Shown here: positions 25,447-33,925 of the stretch, one piece after another | Layout of the letters: every line of letters begins with the position of its first letter | Position numbering within the stretch: position 1 is the first letter of the stretch | NCBI RefSeq assembly: GCF_021789315.1 | Contig: NZ_CP084561.1 | Location: forward strand, 1,054,001-1,118,000 | Origin: Arthrobacter sp. FW305-BF8 | GTDB lineage: Bacteria > Actinomycetota > Actinomycetes > Actinomycetales > Micrococcaceae | Direction: 5' to 3' | DNA: 64,000 nt | The notes under the pieces: generated by a model | What the model saw: the letters and a program-made list of their open reading frames with translations, nothing else | What the model was told of the DNA's origin: nothing | The model's database searches: none | Made by a program: the position numbers and the translations under genes

Positions 25447-26781
25447 ATGAAAGCAAATTCGATTTTGGAGGATCTGGACGTAAAACGACCGCCCCGCCTT
25501 CCCATGAGCAAAAATGCGCGGCGGGCGGCTGTCTCTGGTTTCATTGGCAGCACGCTGGAGTACTACGATTTCTTCATTTACGCATCCGCTTCCGCGCTGA
25601 TCTTCGGAACCTTGTTCTTTCCCGCCGAGAACGCTTCAACACTCCTTTCGGTTAGCACCCTGGGTGTGGCGTACATTGCTCGTCCTCTCGGTGCTACACT
25701 CTGGGGGCATTTGGGCGACAAGATCGGCCGGCGCAACACCCTCGTGGCATGCCTTGGTCTCATGGGGACGGCAACATTCCTTATCGGCTGCCTGCCCACC
25801 TACGGCCAGATCGGCATCGCTGCACCGGTTATTCTCGTTGCGCTGCGTTTAATGCAGGGCCTTTCGGCCGGCGGTGAGTCGCCCGGCTCAGCCTCGATGT
25901 CGATGGAGCATGCTCCAGACAACCGCCGTGCGTTCACCGTCAGCTTCACGATCAGCGGAGTCATGTTCGGCGTCGTCCTGGCAACTGTGGTGTTCATCCC
26001 CGTGGCTATGCTTCCCGACGAGGCCCTGTTCAGCTGGGGCTGGCGCGTACCCTTCCTGATCAGCATACTGCTCACAGGCGTCGCCTTTTGGGTTCGCCGC
26101 CGGCTCCCCGAGCCGGAGGTCTTCGAGGAGGCAAAGGCATCGAGCCAGGTGGCGCCCATTCCGGCGGTGGACCTGTTCCGCTACCACTGGCACACTGTCG
26201 TTCGCCTCATCCTCAGCGCGACGTTCACCATCTTGAACACTATGCTCAATGTGTTCGGCCTCGCCTACGCGGTCGAGCATGGGATCGACCGCGGGACGGT
26301 ACTTTTTGCAATTGCCGCTGCCAACATGGCTGCGGTGTTTACTCAACCACTGTTTGGCCTGCTTTCTGATCGGATCGGCCGCAAGCCGGTGTTTATTACT
26401 GGCGTGATTGGCGGCGGTGCAATGATGTTCGCCTTCTTCCACGCGATCGATGCCGGGAACATCGTTCTGATGTTCACCAGCAGCATCGTGCTCATTGGTA
26501 TCTTCTACGCCATGCCGAACGCTGCCTTCATGGCGGCGTTCCCGGAACAGTTTCCCCCAAATGTCCGCTATAGCGGCATGGCAATCAGTCTTAGCGTTGG
26601 CCAACTTACGGCGGGGTTCGGCCCCGCGATCGCCGTCGCCATGATTGCCGGCGATACCGCGAACTGGCAGCCGGTCGCGTGGATGTGTCTCGGGTTCGGC
26701 ATCCTGGCCGCAGTCGCTTTCATGACCTGTGCAGAGACCCACAAGGTTCCCACTCACAAGCTGGGACTACGGAAGGACTAG
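25447..26781 (+). CDS. MFS transporter, metabolite:H+ symporter (MHS) family
   Basis: A 444-residue 12-helix MHS protein, related to but clearly different from the one at 23263. It has GFIGSTLEYYDFFIYASASALIFG in helix 1, the motif A loop GHLGDKIGRRNTL, GLSAGGESPGSASMSMEHAPDNRR after helix 4, and GLLSDRIGRKPVF in the second half. It should import an organic acid or zwitterion with protons. ATG 25447 lacks a strong ribosome binding site (only AGGACATCATT precedes it). The control region at 25108-25177 lies about 300 bases upstream and may drive it. It is the last gene of the catabolic run before the glycosidase. Confidence 0.9.
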   Translation: MKANSILEDLDVKRPPRLPMSKNARRAAVSGFIGSTLEYYDFFIYASASALIFGTLFFPAENASTLLSVSTLGVAYIARPLGATLWGHLGDKIGRRNTLVACLGLMGTATFLIGCLPTYGQIGIAAPVILVALRLMQGLSAGGESPGSASMSMEHAPDNRRAFTVSFTISGVMFGVVLATVVFIPVAMLPDEALFSWGWRVPFLISILLTGVAFWVRRRLPEPEVFEEAKASSQVAPIPAVDLFRYHWHTVVRLILSATFTILNTMLNVFGLAYAVEHGIDRGTVLFAIAAANMAAVFTQPLFGLLSDRIGRKPVFITGVIGGGAMMFAFFHAIDAGNIVLMFTSSIVLIGIFYAMPNAAFMAAFPEQFPPNVRYSGMAISLSVGQLTAGFGPAIAVAMIAGDTANWQPVAWMCLGFGILAAVAFMTCAETHKVPTHKLGLRKD

Positions 26782-27079
26782 TTGCTCGCTGCCCTCTATT
26801 CCCCGGACTTCATTCTTCTGAACGGATGGTAAGTCCTCTGGCCGCCGCAGCAACGGAGTCGGCGGATTAGGGGACTCGTCCAGTGCGGGTGCACGGGATA
26901 CCCGAGTATGCCGTGCATCCGCTTAGTGCTGAAGATATCGCCGCGGAGGGCTCCACCGAATATCCGGTTGCTATTAGGTGTGGCATCAAGTGGCCCGCGC
27001 GCGTAGCGTCTTTGGCAGGCGATGGGCTCAGATCCCTGTAGCGCGGAGCCGTTGAAGTCAATCCGTTGAAGGAGCCGGG

Positions 27080-29236
27080 ATGGCTGGATGGAATGCTGAC
27101 ACTGCCGCCGGTCCCGTGGGGGTCGGCTCGGTCACCTTGGTTGAGGGCTCATCCTTTTGCATCTCATCAGCCAACGGTGACATCTCCCCGGAATACCCCC
27201 ACGGGCTGTTCGTCCACGACGCCCGTGTTCTGTCCCGCTGGAACTTATCTGTCAATGGGGCGCCATTGGAACCGCTGGCGGCGAAGGCAATGGAGCCGTA
27301 TCGCGGCCTGTTTGTCGGACGTGTGGCGCGCTCTGATGGGTATGCGGACAGTCCGCTAATCATTGAACGTCTACGGGAGGTAGGCGCGGGATTCCTGGAA
27401 CTGATCACTGTTCGGAATTACTCGCGTGAGGCTGTCGAGTGCTTGGTTGCCCTTCAGGTCGAGGCAGACTTCGCGGATCTTTTCGAAGTGAAGGAAGCAC
27501 GCATACAGCGGCGCTGGGAAGAGTCCCGTGAAACGAAAAGTGATTCACTCACCATTCGGGCGGGGTGGCAGGACATTCGGAAAGGCGTTCTGGTGTCGGC
27601 TGAGGGAGCCGACATTGACGCTGATGGTCTGATTTACCGGATCAGCGTCCCTCCGAACGGAGAGTGGAGCGCGACCGTGACCGCCGTACCCCTCGCCGAC
27701 GGAGGCGGTCCCGCGGCGCCGTTTCTTCGCCCGAACGAAGGAGAAATGTCTCCTCGCGACCGGCGCCGCCAGGAGTGGGTGTCCAAAATTCCCGTACTGC
27801 ACATCGGCAACCCTTCCATTGAGCGGACACTGCGGCGCAGCTATGACGACCTGGGTGCACTTCGCATTGAGGACCACGACCACCCGGAACGGGTGGTCGT
27901 GGCCGCCGGTGCCCCGTGGTTCATGACCCTTTTCGGACGCGACTCGCTTTGGGCGTCCCTCATGGCACTGCCGGTAGATCCTTCCTTGGCCTTCGGAACC
28001 ATCCAGACTCTCGCCGACCGTCAAGGGGACGTTGTGGATGAGATGAGCGAAGAGGAACCGGGCAAGATCCTGCATGAAGTGAGGTTCGACGTCTCCAGCG
28101 GACTGGCGCTGGGAGGTAAATCTACTTACTTCGGCAGCGTCGATGCCACCCCGCTGTTTGTGGCTCTGTTCGGCGAGGTCAGCCGCTGGGGTTTCGCCGC
28201 AGAAACCATTTCTGCGTTGCTGCCGCACGTCGACCGGGCATTGGATTGGATCCTCAACTACGGGGACAAGGATGGCGACGGCTTCGTTGAGTACGCGAGG
28301 CTCAACGACCGCGGGCTTATTAACCAGGGCTGGAAGGACTCCTGGGATGGCATCAACTTTGCCGACGGCAGGATGGCCGAGCCACCAATTGCATTGTGCG
28401 AGGTGCAGGGCTATGTCTACAGCGCGTATTTGGCCCGCTCTTGGATAGCCTACGACGCCGGCGACATGGACCTGGCGGCCGAGTACCGGGACCTCGCGGC
28501 GCGGCTAAAGAGACAGTTCAACCAACAGTTTTGGCTGCCCGACAGGGGTTACTACGCCGTCGCCCTGGACGGCCACAAGCGGCCGGTCGATGCATGCGCT
28601 TCCAACATGGGCCAATGCCTGATGTTTGGCATTATCGACGAGGACAAAGCTCCTCTTGTTGTCGAACGGCTCATGTCCCCGGAAATGTTCAGTGGCTGGG
28701 GCGTACGAACGTTGGCGAGCGACATGGGGGCCTACAACCCTGCGAGCTACCACAACGGATCAGTTTGGCCTCATGACAATGCGATCATCGCTAACGGACT
28801 CGTGCGCTACGGGTTCGTGGAGCAGGCGCAGCGGGTTTCCACGGCCCTGTTTGAGGCGGCTGAGTACTCGGAAGGGCGGTTGCCCGAACTATTCTGCGGC
28901 TTTAGTCGGGAGCAATTCGACGAGCCCGTCCCCTATCCCACGGCATGTTCACCGCAGGCCTGGGCCGCGACCACGCCCATCCAGTTGGTGAAGAATTTGA
29001 TGGGCTACTACGCCGACGTTGCCCGCGGCGGCCTCTGGTTGGATCCCGTGCTGCCTGCATCATACGGAGAGCTGCACATCACCAACGCCCCCATGGCAGA
29101 CAGCCGGATCACCATTGACATCTCCGGTTCCACTGCCAAGGTGCAGGGGCTGCCCGAAGGCATGCTGTTCCACAAGGGAATCCGGCCGCGGGCTGCCGAC
29201 CTGGCCCAAAGGGCCAAGATCCCTGACGAGGCCTAG
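27080..29236 (+). CDS. Glycogen-debranching-type amylo-alpha-1,6-glucosidase
   Basis: A 718-residue protein. An N-terminal beta-sandwich domain (about residues 15-215; ISPEYPHGLFVHDARVLSRW) precedes an (alpha/alpha)6 catalytic barrel (about 260-700) with PWFMTLFGRDSLWASLMALPVDP, VEYARLNDRGLINQGWKDSWDG, NMGQCLMFGI and SYHNGSVWPHDNAIIANGL. This matches bacterial GDE_N_bis / amylo-alpha-1,6-glucosidase proteins, cytosolic enzymes acting on branched or alpha-linked glucans. The start is ATG 27080, after GTTGAAGGAG. It has no obvious link to the catabolic island and may be older flanking DNA. A short reverse gene and a pseudogene follow. Confidence 0.9.
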   Translation: MAGWNADTAAGPVGVGSVTLVEGSSFCISSANGDISPEYPHGLFVHDARVLSRWNLSVNGAPLEPLAAKAMEPYRGLFVGRVARSDGYADSPLIIERLREVGAGFLELITVRNYSREAVECLVALQVEADFADLFEVKEARIQRRWEESRETKSDSLTIRAGWQDIRKGVLVSAEGADIDADGLIYRISVPPNGEWSATVTAVPLADGGGPAAPFLRPNEGEMSPRDRRRQEWVSKIPVLHIGNPSIERTLRRSYDDLGALRIEDHDHPERVVVAAGAPWFMTLFGRDSLWASLMALPVDPSLAFGTIQTLADRQGDVVDEMSEEEPGKILHEVRFDVSSGLALGGKSTYFGSVDATPLFVALFGEVSRWGFAAETISALLPHVDRALDWILNYGDKDGDGFVEYARLNDRGLINQGWKDSWDGINFADGRMAEPPIALCEVQGYVYSAYLARSWIAYDAGDMDLAAEYRDLAARLKRQFNQQFWLPDRGYYAVALDGHKRPVDACASNMGQCLMFGIIDEDKAPLVVERLMSPEMFSGWGVRTLASDMGAYNPASYHNGSVWPHDNAIIANGLVRYGFVEQAQRVSTALFEAAEYSEGRLPELFCGFSREQFDEPVPYPTACSPQAWAATTPIQLVKNLMGYYADVARGGLWLDPVLPASYGELHITNAPMADSRITIDISGSTAKVQGLPEGMLFHKGIRPRAADLAQRAKIPDEA

Positions 29237-29264
29237 AAAGCGTCAGGAACCTCCGGGAGGATCA

Positions 29265-29462
29265 CTACGGGATCTCCTCCGAGGAACATCCGCGCGGAGA
29301 CTGCCCATTGAGCCAGACCCACACGATCAAGCCATCAGGCGTCAGGTCATCTATGACACCTGCTCCGAGAGCCCGGCCTGGTTCCCGGACTTCCACTTCC
29401 TGCCCCGGTTGTAGGCTCTCCCACGCAGCCCACGGTTCAGCAGCATGATCGTTCGTATCCAT
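29265..29462 (-). CDS. Small conserved hypothetical protein (65 aa)
   Basis: This minus-strand frame reads MDTNDHAAEPWAAWESLQ, then PGQEVEVREPGRALGAGVIDDLTPDG and VIVWVWLNGQSPR-like strands. It resembles the small all-beta domain proteins common in Arthrobacter, where PGxEVEVR and GxVDDxxPDG motifs recur (from memory of such proteins). The function is unknown. The start at 29462 is uncertain, since no good ribosome binding site precedes it or the in-frame ATG 29486. It is convergent with the glycosidase gene, and its 5' end lies next to the subtilase relic. Confidence 0.55.
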   Translation of the reverse strand: MDTNDHAAEPWAAWESLQPGQEVEVREPGRALGAGVIDDLTPDGLIVWVWLNGQSPRGCSSEEIP

Positions 29463-29506
29463 GCACCAATACGACCAGAGAGGCATGGACGCCGCCGGTT
29501 CCTCGC

Positions 29507-30306
29507 GTGATGGCGGCGTATCCAGACCTGCGTCCGGAGACTGTACGGGCCCTTGTTGTTCATTCGGCAGAGTGGACTCCTGAGATGCTGGCTGAGATGG
29601 ATGGCGCCAGAACGAAAACAGAAAACGTAAGCAGACTGCGCCGATATGGCATGGGCGTACCGAGTGGCGAAAGAGCCCTTCGCAGCGCTGCGACGCTCTT
29701 ACTCTGATCTCCGAGGCGCAAATCCGGCCCTATGAACGGGGGGGGGGCTCCTCCAACTCCGGAAAGGCCCGAGAGATGAATCTTCATGCCCTTCCATGGC
29801 CCAAAGCCGAACTGGAGGACCTGGGAGAAGTAGAAGTGAAGCTGCGGGTCACCCTCTTATTACATCGAGCCAAATCCATCCAGCAGAGGATGTTCAGGAC
29901 GATATGTTTACCCTTCTCACGGACTCCGATTCGCAGTTCGGCGGCCCACCGAGAGCATTCAAGACTTTCGAAAACGCATTAATACCCGAGCCCGAACCGA
30001 AGGTGAAGCGCGACTTCAAGTCAGCAGTGACTCGGAGCAACGGTGGCTGTTCGCAACGAATCAACAACAGGCGCCAGGGTCGCTGCATACGGACATCTGG
30101 ACGCGCCCAGCAGTCGAACTCGCCAATAAGGAGGCAATCGCCGTCTATCCAGTCGCCGGATCGTGGAAGGACAGGGGCGCCTTCGATCAGAGTGAACGCG
30201 GAGTCGATACTCTCTGGTAGTGAGTATCGAATCACCAAATATTGAAATCGACCTCTGGACTCCTGTCGCCCAAAAGATTGCTCCCGAGATCGTCATAGGC
30301 ACGTGA
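29507..30306 (+). pseudogene. Frameshifted C-terminal remnant of an S8 subtilase
   Basis: The first part (29507-29707) reads YPDLRPETVRALVVHSAEWTP and later RYGMGVPSGERALRSAA, the region following the active-site Ser in large S8 peptidases. After a stop the similarity resumes in other frames: LHALPWPKAELEDLGEVEVKLRVTL (from about 29780), DSEQRWLFATNQQQAPGS and AIAVYPVAGSWKDRG (from about 30030), then SLVVSIESPNIEIDLWTPV ending at TGA 30304-30306. At least three frameshifts are needed, and the catalytic part is missing. In intact form this subtilase type is, as I recall, encoded with an AAA+ ATPase in probable defence pairs. No ATPase gene is present here. Confidence 0.7.
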
Positions 30307-30671
30307 TCACGAGCGGAAGCGACAATGCGTGCACTTTGGCGTGCGGTGCAGGCTTAGTCGGGTTCGACTAAAGCTGGGCGCTCTTGCTGTTGAGGGAGTC
30401 TGCCTACATCACGCGCTCTCGGACACGTCTCGCCGTGAAGGAGCACGTGGAGTTTCTCTGAATTCGACTCACCAGCGGAGGAGGCATCTTTGTTGGACGC
30501 GGTGGCGGACGCAGGGGGCAGGGGGAAGCCACAAGCAATTGCAACCAACTCACCCTTTACTCGCCCCAATCAGCAATAAAGGACAACTATTCATTGTTTA
30601 CCGTTGCCCTCAAAACCGCTAGATTCGGCGTTTGAGAGCCCCAGTTCCGGGCGGCGATTAGCGCCGAAAAA
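30307..30671. other. Non-coding stretch before the tRNA fragment
   Basis: No supported gene. Short frames are without ribosome binding sites. A small stem (CGGCG-ATTAG-CGCCG) lies at about 30652-30666, next to the tRNA fragment. Confidence 0.4.
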
Positions 30672-30712
30672 TAAAGCGGGGGTCGTCGGTTCGAATCCGA
30701 CAGGGGGCTCCA
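30672..30712 (+). tRNA. tRNA 3' fragment (T arm, acceptor 3' strand, CCA)
   Basis: The T arm is perfect: GTCGG (30685-30689), loop TTCGAAT, CCGAC (30697-30701). It is followed by a 7-nt acceptor strand AGGGGGC, one base, and CCA (30710-30712). A matching 5' strand (GCCCCCT), D arm and anticodon arm are not found at the expected place upstream; GAGCCCC at 30636-30642 pairs with GGGGCTC but out of register. It is thus a partial tRNA, as left by an element that integrated into a tRNA 3' end. The amino acid cannot be named. Confidence 0.6.
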
Positions 30713-30774
30713 TTTTTCCTTTGACCTCAGATCGGCCCGGGCCTGCTCCGTTCTGCCGACAGCCATCCAAGCCG

Positions 30775-33705
30775 TCAATTGTCCCTACTTGCGCTGCCTT
30801 TCCGAGCATCAGCGGCTTGGGGGTCGAGGAGTTCGGCGAGGTGCAGGCTCTTGCGTTCCGGGTCCAGCTGCTTGATTTGCATGGCGCAGCTGAAGCCGTC
30901 GGCGAGGACCGGTGTGTCTGCCGCCGTTTTGGTAAGGGCGGGTGCGAGGGCCTGTTCGGCGACCTTCATGGAGATGTCGTAATGGTTGGCCTCGAACCCG
31001 AAGTTACCTGCGACGCCGCAGCAGCCGGTTGCTTCCTTGACATCGGCCACGCCCAGGGCCGCCAGTGCCTTGCGCTGCACGGTGGCGCCGAAGGTTGAGT
31101 ATTCGTGGCAGTGCGTCTGGACAGTCACGGCCTGGGGGACGGCGGGCGGCTGCCACCCGCCGTCGACCCAGCCCTTGACGGCCTCGGCGAAGCTTTGGAT
31201 GCGGTGCGAGACCCGCTTGGCGGCGTCGGTGCCAAGCAATTCGGGGGCGTCCTTTTTCAGCGCGGCGGCGCAGCTGGGTTCGATGACGACGATCGGCGCA
31301 TCGGTGCCGTCGTCGAGCTTTGCCACGGCCTTGGCCATCATCTTCTTGGCGATGCCCAACTGGCCGGTGGAGATCCAGGTCAGGCCGCAGCAGGCATCGG
31401 CTTCGCAGCCGACCTGCCTTCCGGTGCCTTCGATGACGCGGGCGGCTGCCCCCGCCACCTCCGGCCGGAAGCCCTTGGTGAACGAGTCGACGAAGAGGAC
31501 CGTGTCGGCCGTCCCGTTGTTCGTGCCGAACGGTTCGAGGGCGTCGCGGAGCATCTTGTGGGACGCGAACCGCGGCATGGAACGCTTGGTGGTGAGGCCT
31601 CCCGCGGAGGCAACAACCTTACCGAGCGGGCTACCCATGACGGCGTTCACGAGCGGGCTGATGAGCGTGGTGATTTTCAGCCAGCGCGGCAGCCAGCCGA
31701 GGGAGAAGTGCGACACGGGCCGCATCTTGCCCTTGTAGTAGTGCGAGAAGAACTCGGACTTGTAGGTGGCCATGTCCACCCCGGCGGGGCAGTCATTCGA
31801 GCACGCCTTGCAGGCCAGGCACAGGTCCAGGACCTCGCGGACGTCCTCGGATTTCCAGCCGTCGTCGATGCTGCGGGCACCCCGGACCATGTCCTGCAGG
31901 ACGCGGGAGCGGCCGCGGGTGGAGTCCTTTTCGTCCCCTGTCGCCCGGTAGCTGGGGCACATGACGCCTCCGGCGTCGGAGCGGCACCGGCCGACGCCGA
32001 TGCACGCCTGAACTGCGTGCACCCACTTGTCGGCTCCGGCGGCTGCTGCCTTGACGGGGCGGAGTTCGAAGTGGGTTCGCCACTCGCGCTCCGGGATGCC
32101 GTCCAGTGCAAGGTTGGAGTCGATCGGGTCCGCGTCGGTGATGGATCCGGGGTTGAGGATCCCGGCCGGGTCCCACAGGCTGCGATAGGTTTCGAACGCG
32201 GCGATCATCGCGGGGGAGTACATCACGGGAAGAAACTCTGACCGGGCACGGCCGTCGCCGTGTTCACCGGAAAGGGAGCCGCCGTGGCGTACCACGAGTT
32301 CGGCGGCAGCCTGGGTGAACTTTCGGAACACGCTGCGGCCTTGCTCGCTGCGCAGGTTGTAGGTGATCCGGATGTGCATGCACCCGGCGCCGAAGTGCCC
32401 GTACATGATCCCGGTCAGGCCGCAGTCCGCCAGGAGGTCCCGGAAGCCGGCCAGGTAGGCGGCCAGGTTCTGCGGGGCGACGGCGGAGTCCTCCCACCCT
32501 GGCTGGGATTCCCCGCCGCTGGCGGGCCGGGAGGACAGGCCGGCGCCGTCTTCGCGGACCCGCCAGAGAGTGGCGCGTTCGGTGGTGTCGGGGACGGCGC
32601 GGCCGTCGACGAGGCGGCCGTTGGCGGCCAGCCGCTCCAGCAGCCGGCTGGCTTCCTGTGCGACATCGTGGGGGTTGTCCCCGTCCAGGTCGACGTAGAG
32701 GTAGGCCTTGCCTTCGGGAAGGCCGAGGACGGAGTCGGAGCCGCGGCGCAGCCGCATGGTGTCGACGATGGCTTCATCGACGCCTTCGACGGCTGCCGGG
32801 GAGAATTCGAGGATCGTCTCGATGTCTTTGGCGGCATCCACGACGTCGGCGTAGCCCAGGCACACGAGGAGCGCGCTGGGGGCTTTGGGGACCAGTTTCA
32901 TGCGGGCCCGGACCACTACGGCGCAGGTGCCTTCGGTGCCGACGAGTGCCCGGGCGACGTTGAATCCGTGTTCGGGCAGGAGGTTGGCCAGGGGGTAGCC
33001 CGAGACCTGGCGCTGGATGCGGCCAAGCTCGACGCGGAACGCCGCGAGGTTGTCCTGGGCCAGCTGCTTGAGGTCTTCAGCGAGCTGGAAGGCGACCGAG
33101 ACGGAATAGGCATCGGCCGGATACGTTGCCCGCAGTCCCGTGGCAGTGGCGGTGAGCCGGGCGCCGCCGGACGTGACGACGTCGAGCTCCACCACATGGT
33201 CCGAGGTCCGGCCGTAGCGGACCGAGTGATTGCCGCACGCGTCGTTACCAATGGAACCGCCAACGGTGGCGCGGTTCTTCGACGACGGGTCAGGGGCGAA
33301 CGTCAGACTCCCGCCCGTCGCCTTCTCAGCCTCCTGGGTAAGGGTGGCCAGTACGACGCCGGGTTCAACGTCCGCTGTTCCGGCTCGTTCGTCGATGCTG
33401 ATGATCCGGTTCATGTGCCGCGAGAAGTCCAGCACGAGGCCCGGACCGATGGCGTTCCCGGCCATCGACGTCCCCCCGCCCCGGCTGACCAGCGGCGTTC
33501 CGGTTTCCCGGCACGCCGCCACGACGGCGACGACGTCTTCAACACTGCCCGGGAAAACGACAGCAAGCGGCGGCACACGGTAGTTGGACGCGTCGTAGGA
33601 GTACTCTGCCAACCGGCGGCCCGAGACGTCAACGGGCACGCCCGCGGCCTTGAGCCGAGCCAGGATCGGTGCACGTTCCGGGGCGGCGTGAATATCGTGG
33701 GTCAT
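30775..33705 (-). CDS. FAD-binding and Fe-S D-2-hydroxyacid dehydrogenase-like protein (GlcD-GlpC fusion)
   Basis: A 976-residue two-part enzyme. The N-terminal half (about 1-530) is an FAD-linked PCMH oxidase (PLAVVFPGSVEDVVAVV, LVSRGGGTSMAGNAIGPG, then GSIGNDACGNHSVRYGRTSDHV). The C-terminal half carries a Cys cluster CIGVGRCRSDAGGVMCP, a 4Fe-4S motif CLACKACSNDCPAGVDM, and two CCG motifs (CCGLTWIS, CCGVAGNFGFE). This architecture fits D-lactate or D-2-hydroxyglutarate dehydrogenases that pass electrons to the quinone pool at the inner membrane face. ATG 33705 begins MTHDIHAAPERAP. It is divergent from an MFS transporter gene across a 220-nt gap holding the 33766 operator, so the MFS protein may import its substrate. 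Confidence 0.9.
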   Translation of the reverse strand: MTHDIHAAPERAPILARLKAAGVPVDVSGRRLAEYSYDASNYRVPPLAVVFPGSVEDVVAVVAACRETGTPLVSRGGGTSMAGNAIGPGLVLDFSRHMNRIISIDERAGTADVEPGVVLATLTQEAEKATGGSLTFAPDPSSKNRATVGGSIGNDACGNHSVRYGRTSDHVVELDVVTSGGARLTATATGLRATYPADAYSVSVAFQLAEDLKQLAQDNLAAFRVELGRIQRQVSGYPLANLLPEHGFNVARALVGTEGTCAVVVRARMKLVPKAPSALLVCLGYADVVDAAKDIETILEFSPAAVEGVDEAIVDTMRLRRGSDSVLGLPEGKAYLYVDLDGDNPHDVAQEASRLLERLAANGRLVDGRAVPDTTERATLWRVREDGAGLSSRPASGGESQPGWEDSAVAPQNLAAYLAGFRDLLADCGLTGIMYGHFGAGCMHIRITYNLRSEQGRSVFRKFTQAAAELVVRHGGSLSGEHGDGRARSEFLPVMYSPAMIAAFETYRSLWDPAGILNPGSITDADPIDSNLALDGIPEREWRTHFELRPVKAAAAGADKWVHAVQACIGVGRCRSDAGGVMCPSYRATGDEKDSTRGRSRVLQDMVRGARSIDDGWKSEDVREVLDLCLACKACSNDCPAGVDMATYKSEFFSHYYKGKMRPVSHFSLGWLPRWLKITTLISPLVNAVMGSPLGKVVASAGGLTTKRSMPRFASHKMLRDALEPFGTNNGTADTVLFVDSFTKGFRPEVAGAAARVIEGTGRQVGCEADACCGLTWISTGQLGIAKKMMAKAVAKLDDGTDAPIVVIEPSCAAALKKDAPELLGTDAAKRVSHRIQSFAEAVKGWVDGGWQPPAVPQAVTVQTHCHEYSTFGATVQRKALAALGVADVKEATGCCGVAGNFGFEANHYDISMKVAEQALAPALTKTAADTPVLADGFSCAMQIKQLDPERKSLHLAELLDPQAADARKGSASRDN

Positions 33706-33765
33706 GACCTACCTTAACCTCCAGCGTGCAGCAGATGCCGCGGCCGGGCTATCGGTAAGTCAGGT

Positions 33766-33802
33766 AAAGCTATTGCATTAATCATACAATGATGTATTTT
33801 TA
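33766..33802 (+). promoter_or_regulatory. Promoter/operator, nearly identical to 41334-41370
   Basis: The 37-nt segment differs from 41334-41370 at one base. It contains a -35-like TTGCAT (33773-33778), a 16-nt spacer and a -10-like TATTTT (33795-33800). Between them an imperfect palindrome ATTG...CAAT (33772-33790) resembles operators of FCD-type GntR regulators. It should drive the MFS gene at 33926 and may also repress the divergent dehydrogenase gene. No GntR gene is in the window. Confidence 0.65.
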
Positions 33803-33925
33803 GTGTGCGACCCGGGGCACGTTCAGCTTCCCGGCCGTAGCGCCCCCCACGGCGACCCGGACGGCGCAACTGCCGCCATCAGACCAAAACCACTCTTTCC
33901 TCCCCAACCTGCAGGAGTGACGACG

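Noticed and set aside
26883..27041. Forward frame of about 53 codons from GTG 26883 before the glycosidase gene
   Set aside because: There is no ribosome binding site and no recognised motif, so it was not called.
30636..30712. A complete tRNA using GAGCCCC / GGGGCTC as acceptor stem
   Set aside because: The 7-bp pairing is perfect but leaves two extra bases between the T arm and the acceptor, and no D arm or anticodon arm folds in between.
30587..30778. Minus-strand frame reading SPLSDSNRRPP over the tRNA fragment
   Set aside because: This peptide pattern is the known false translation of tRNA antisense DNA; it supports the tRNA fragment instead of a gene.
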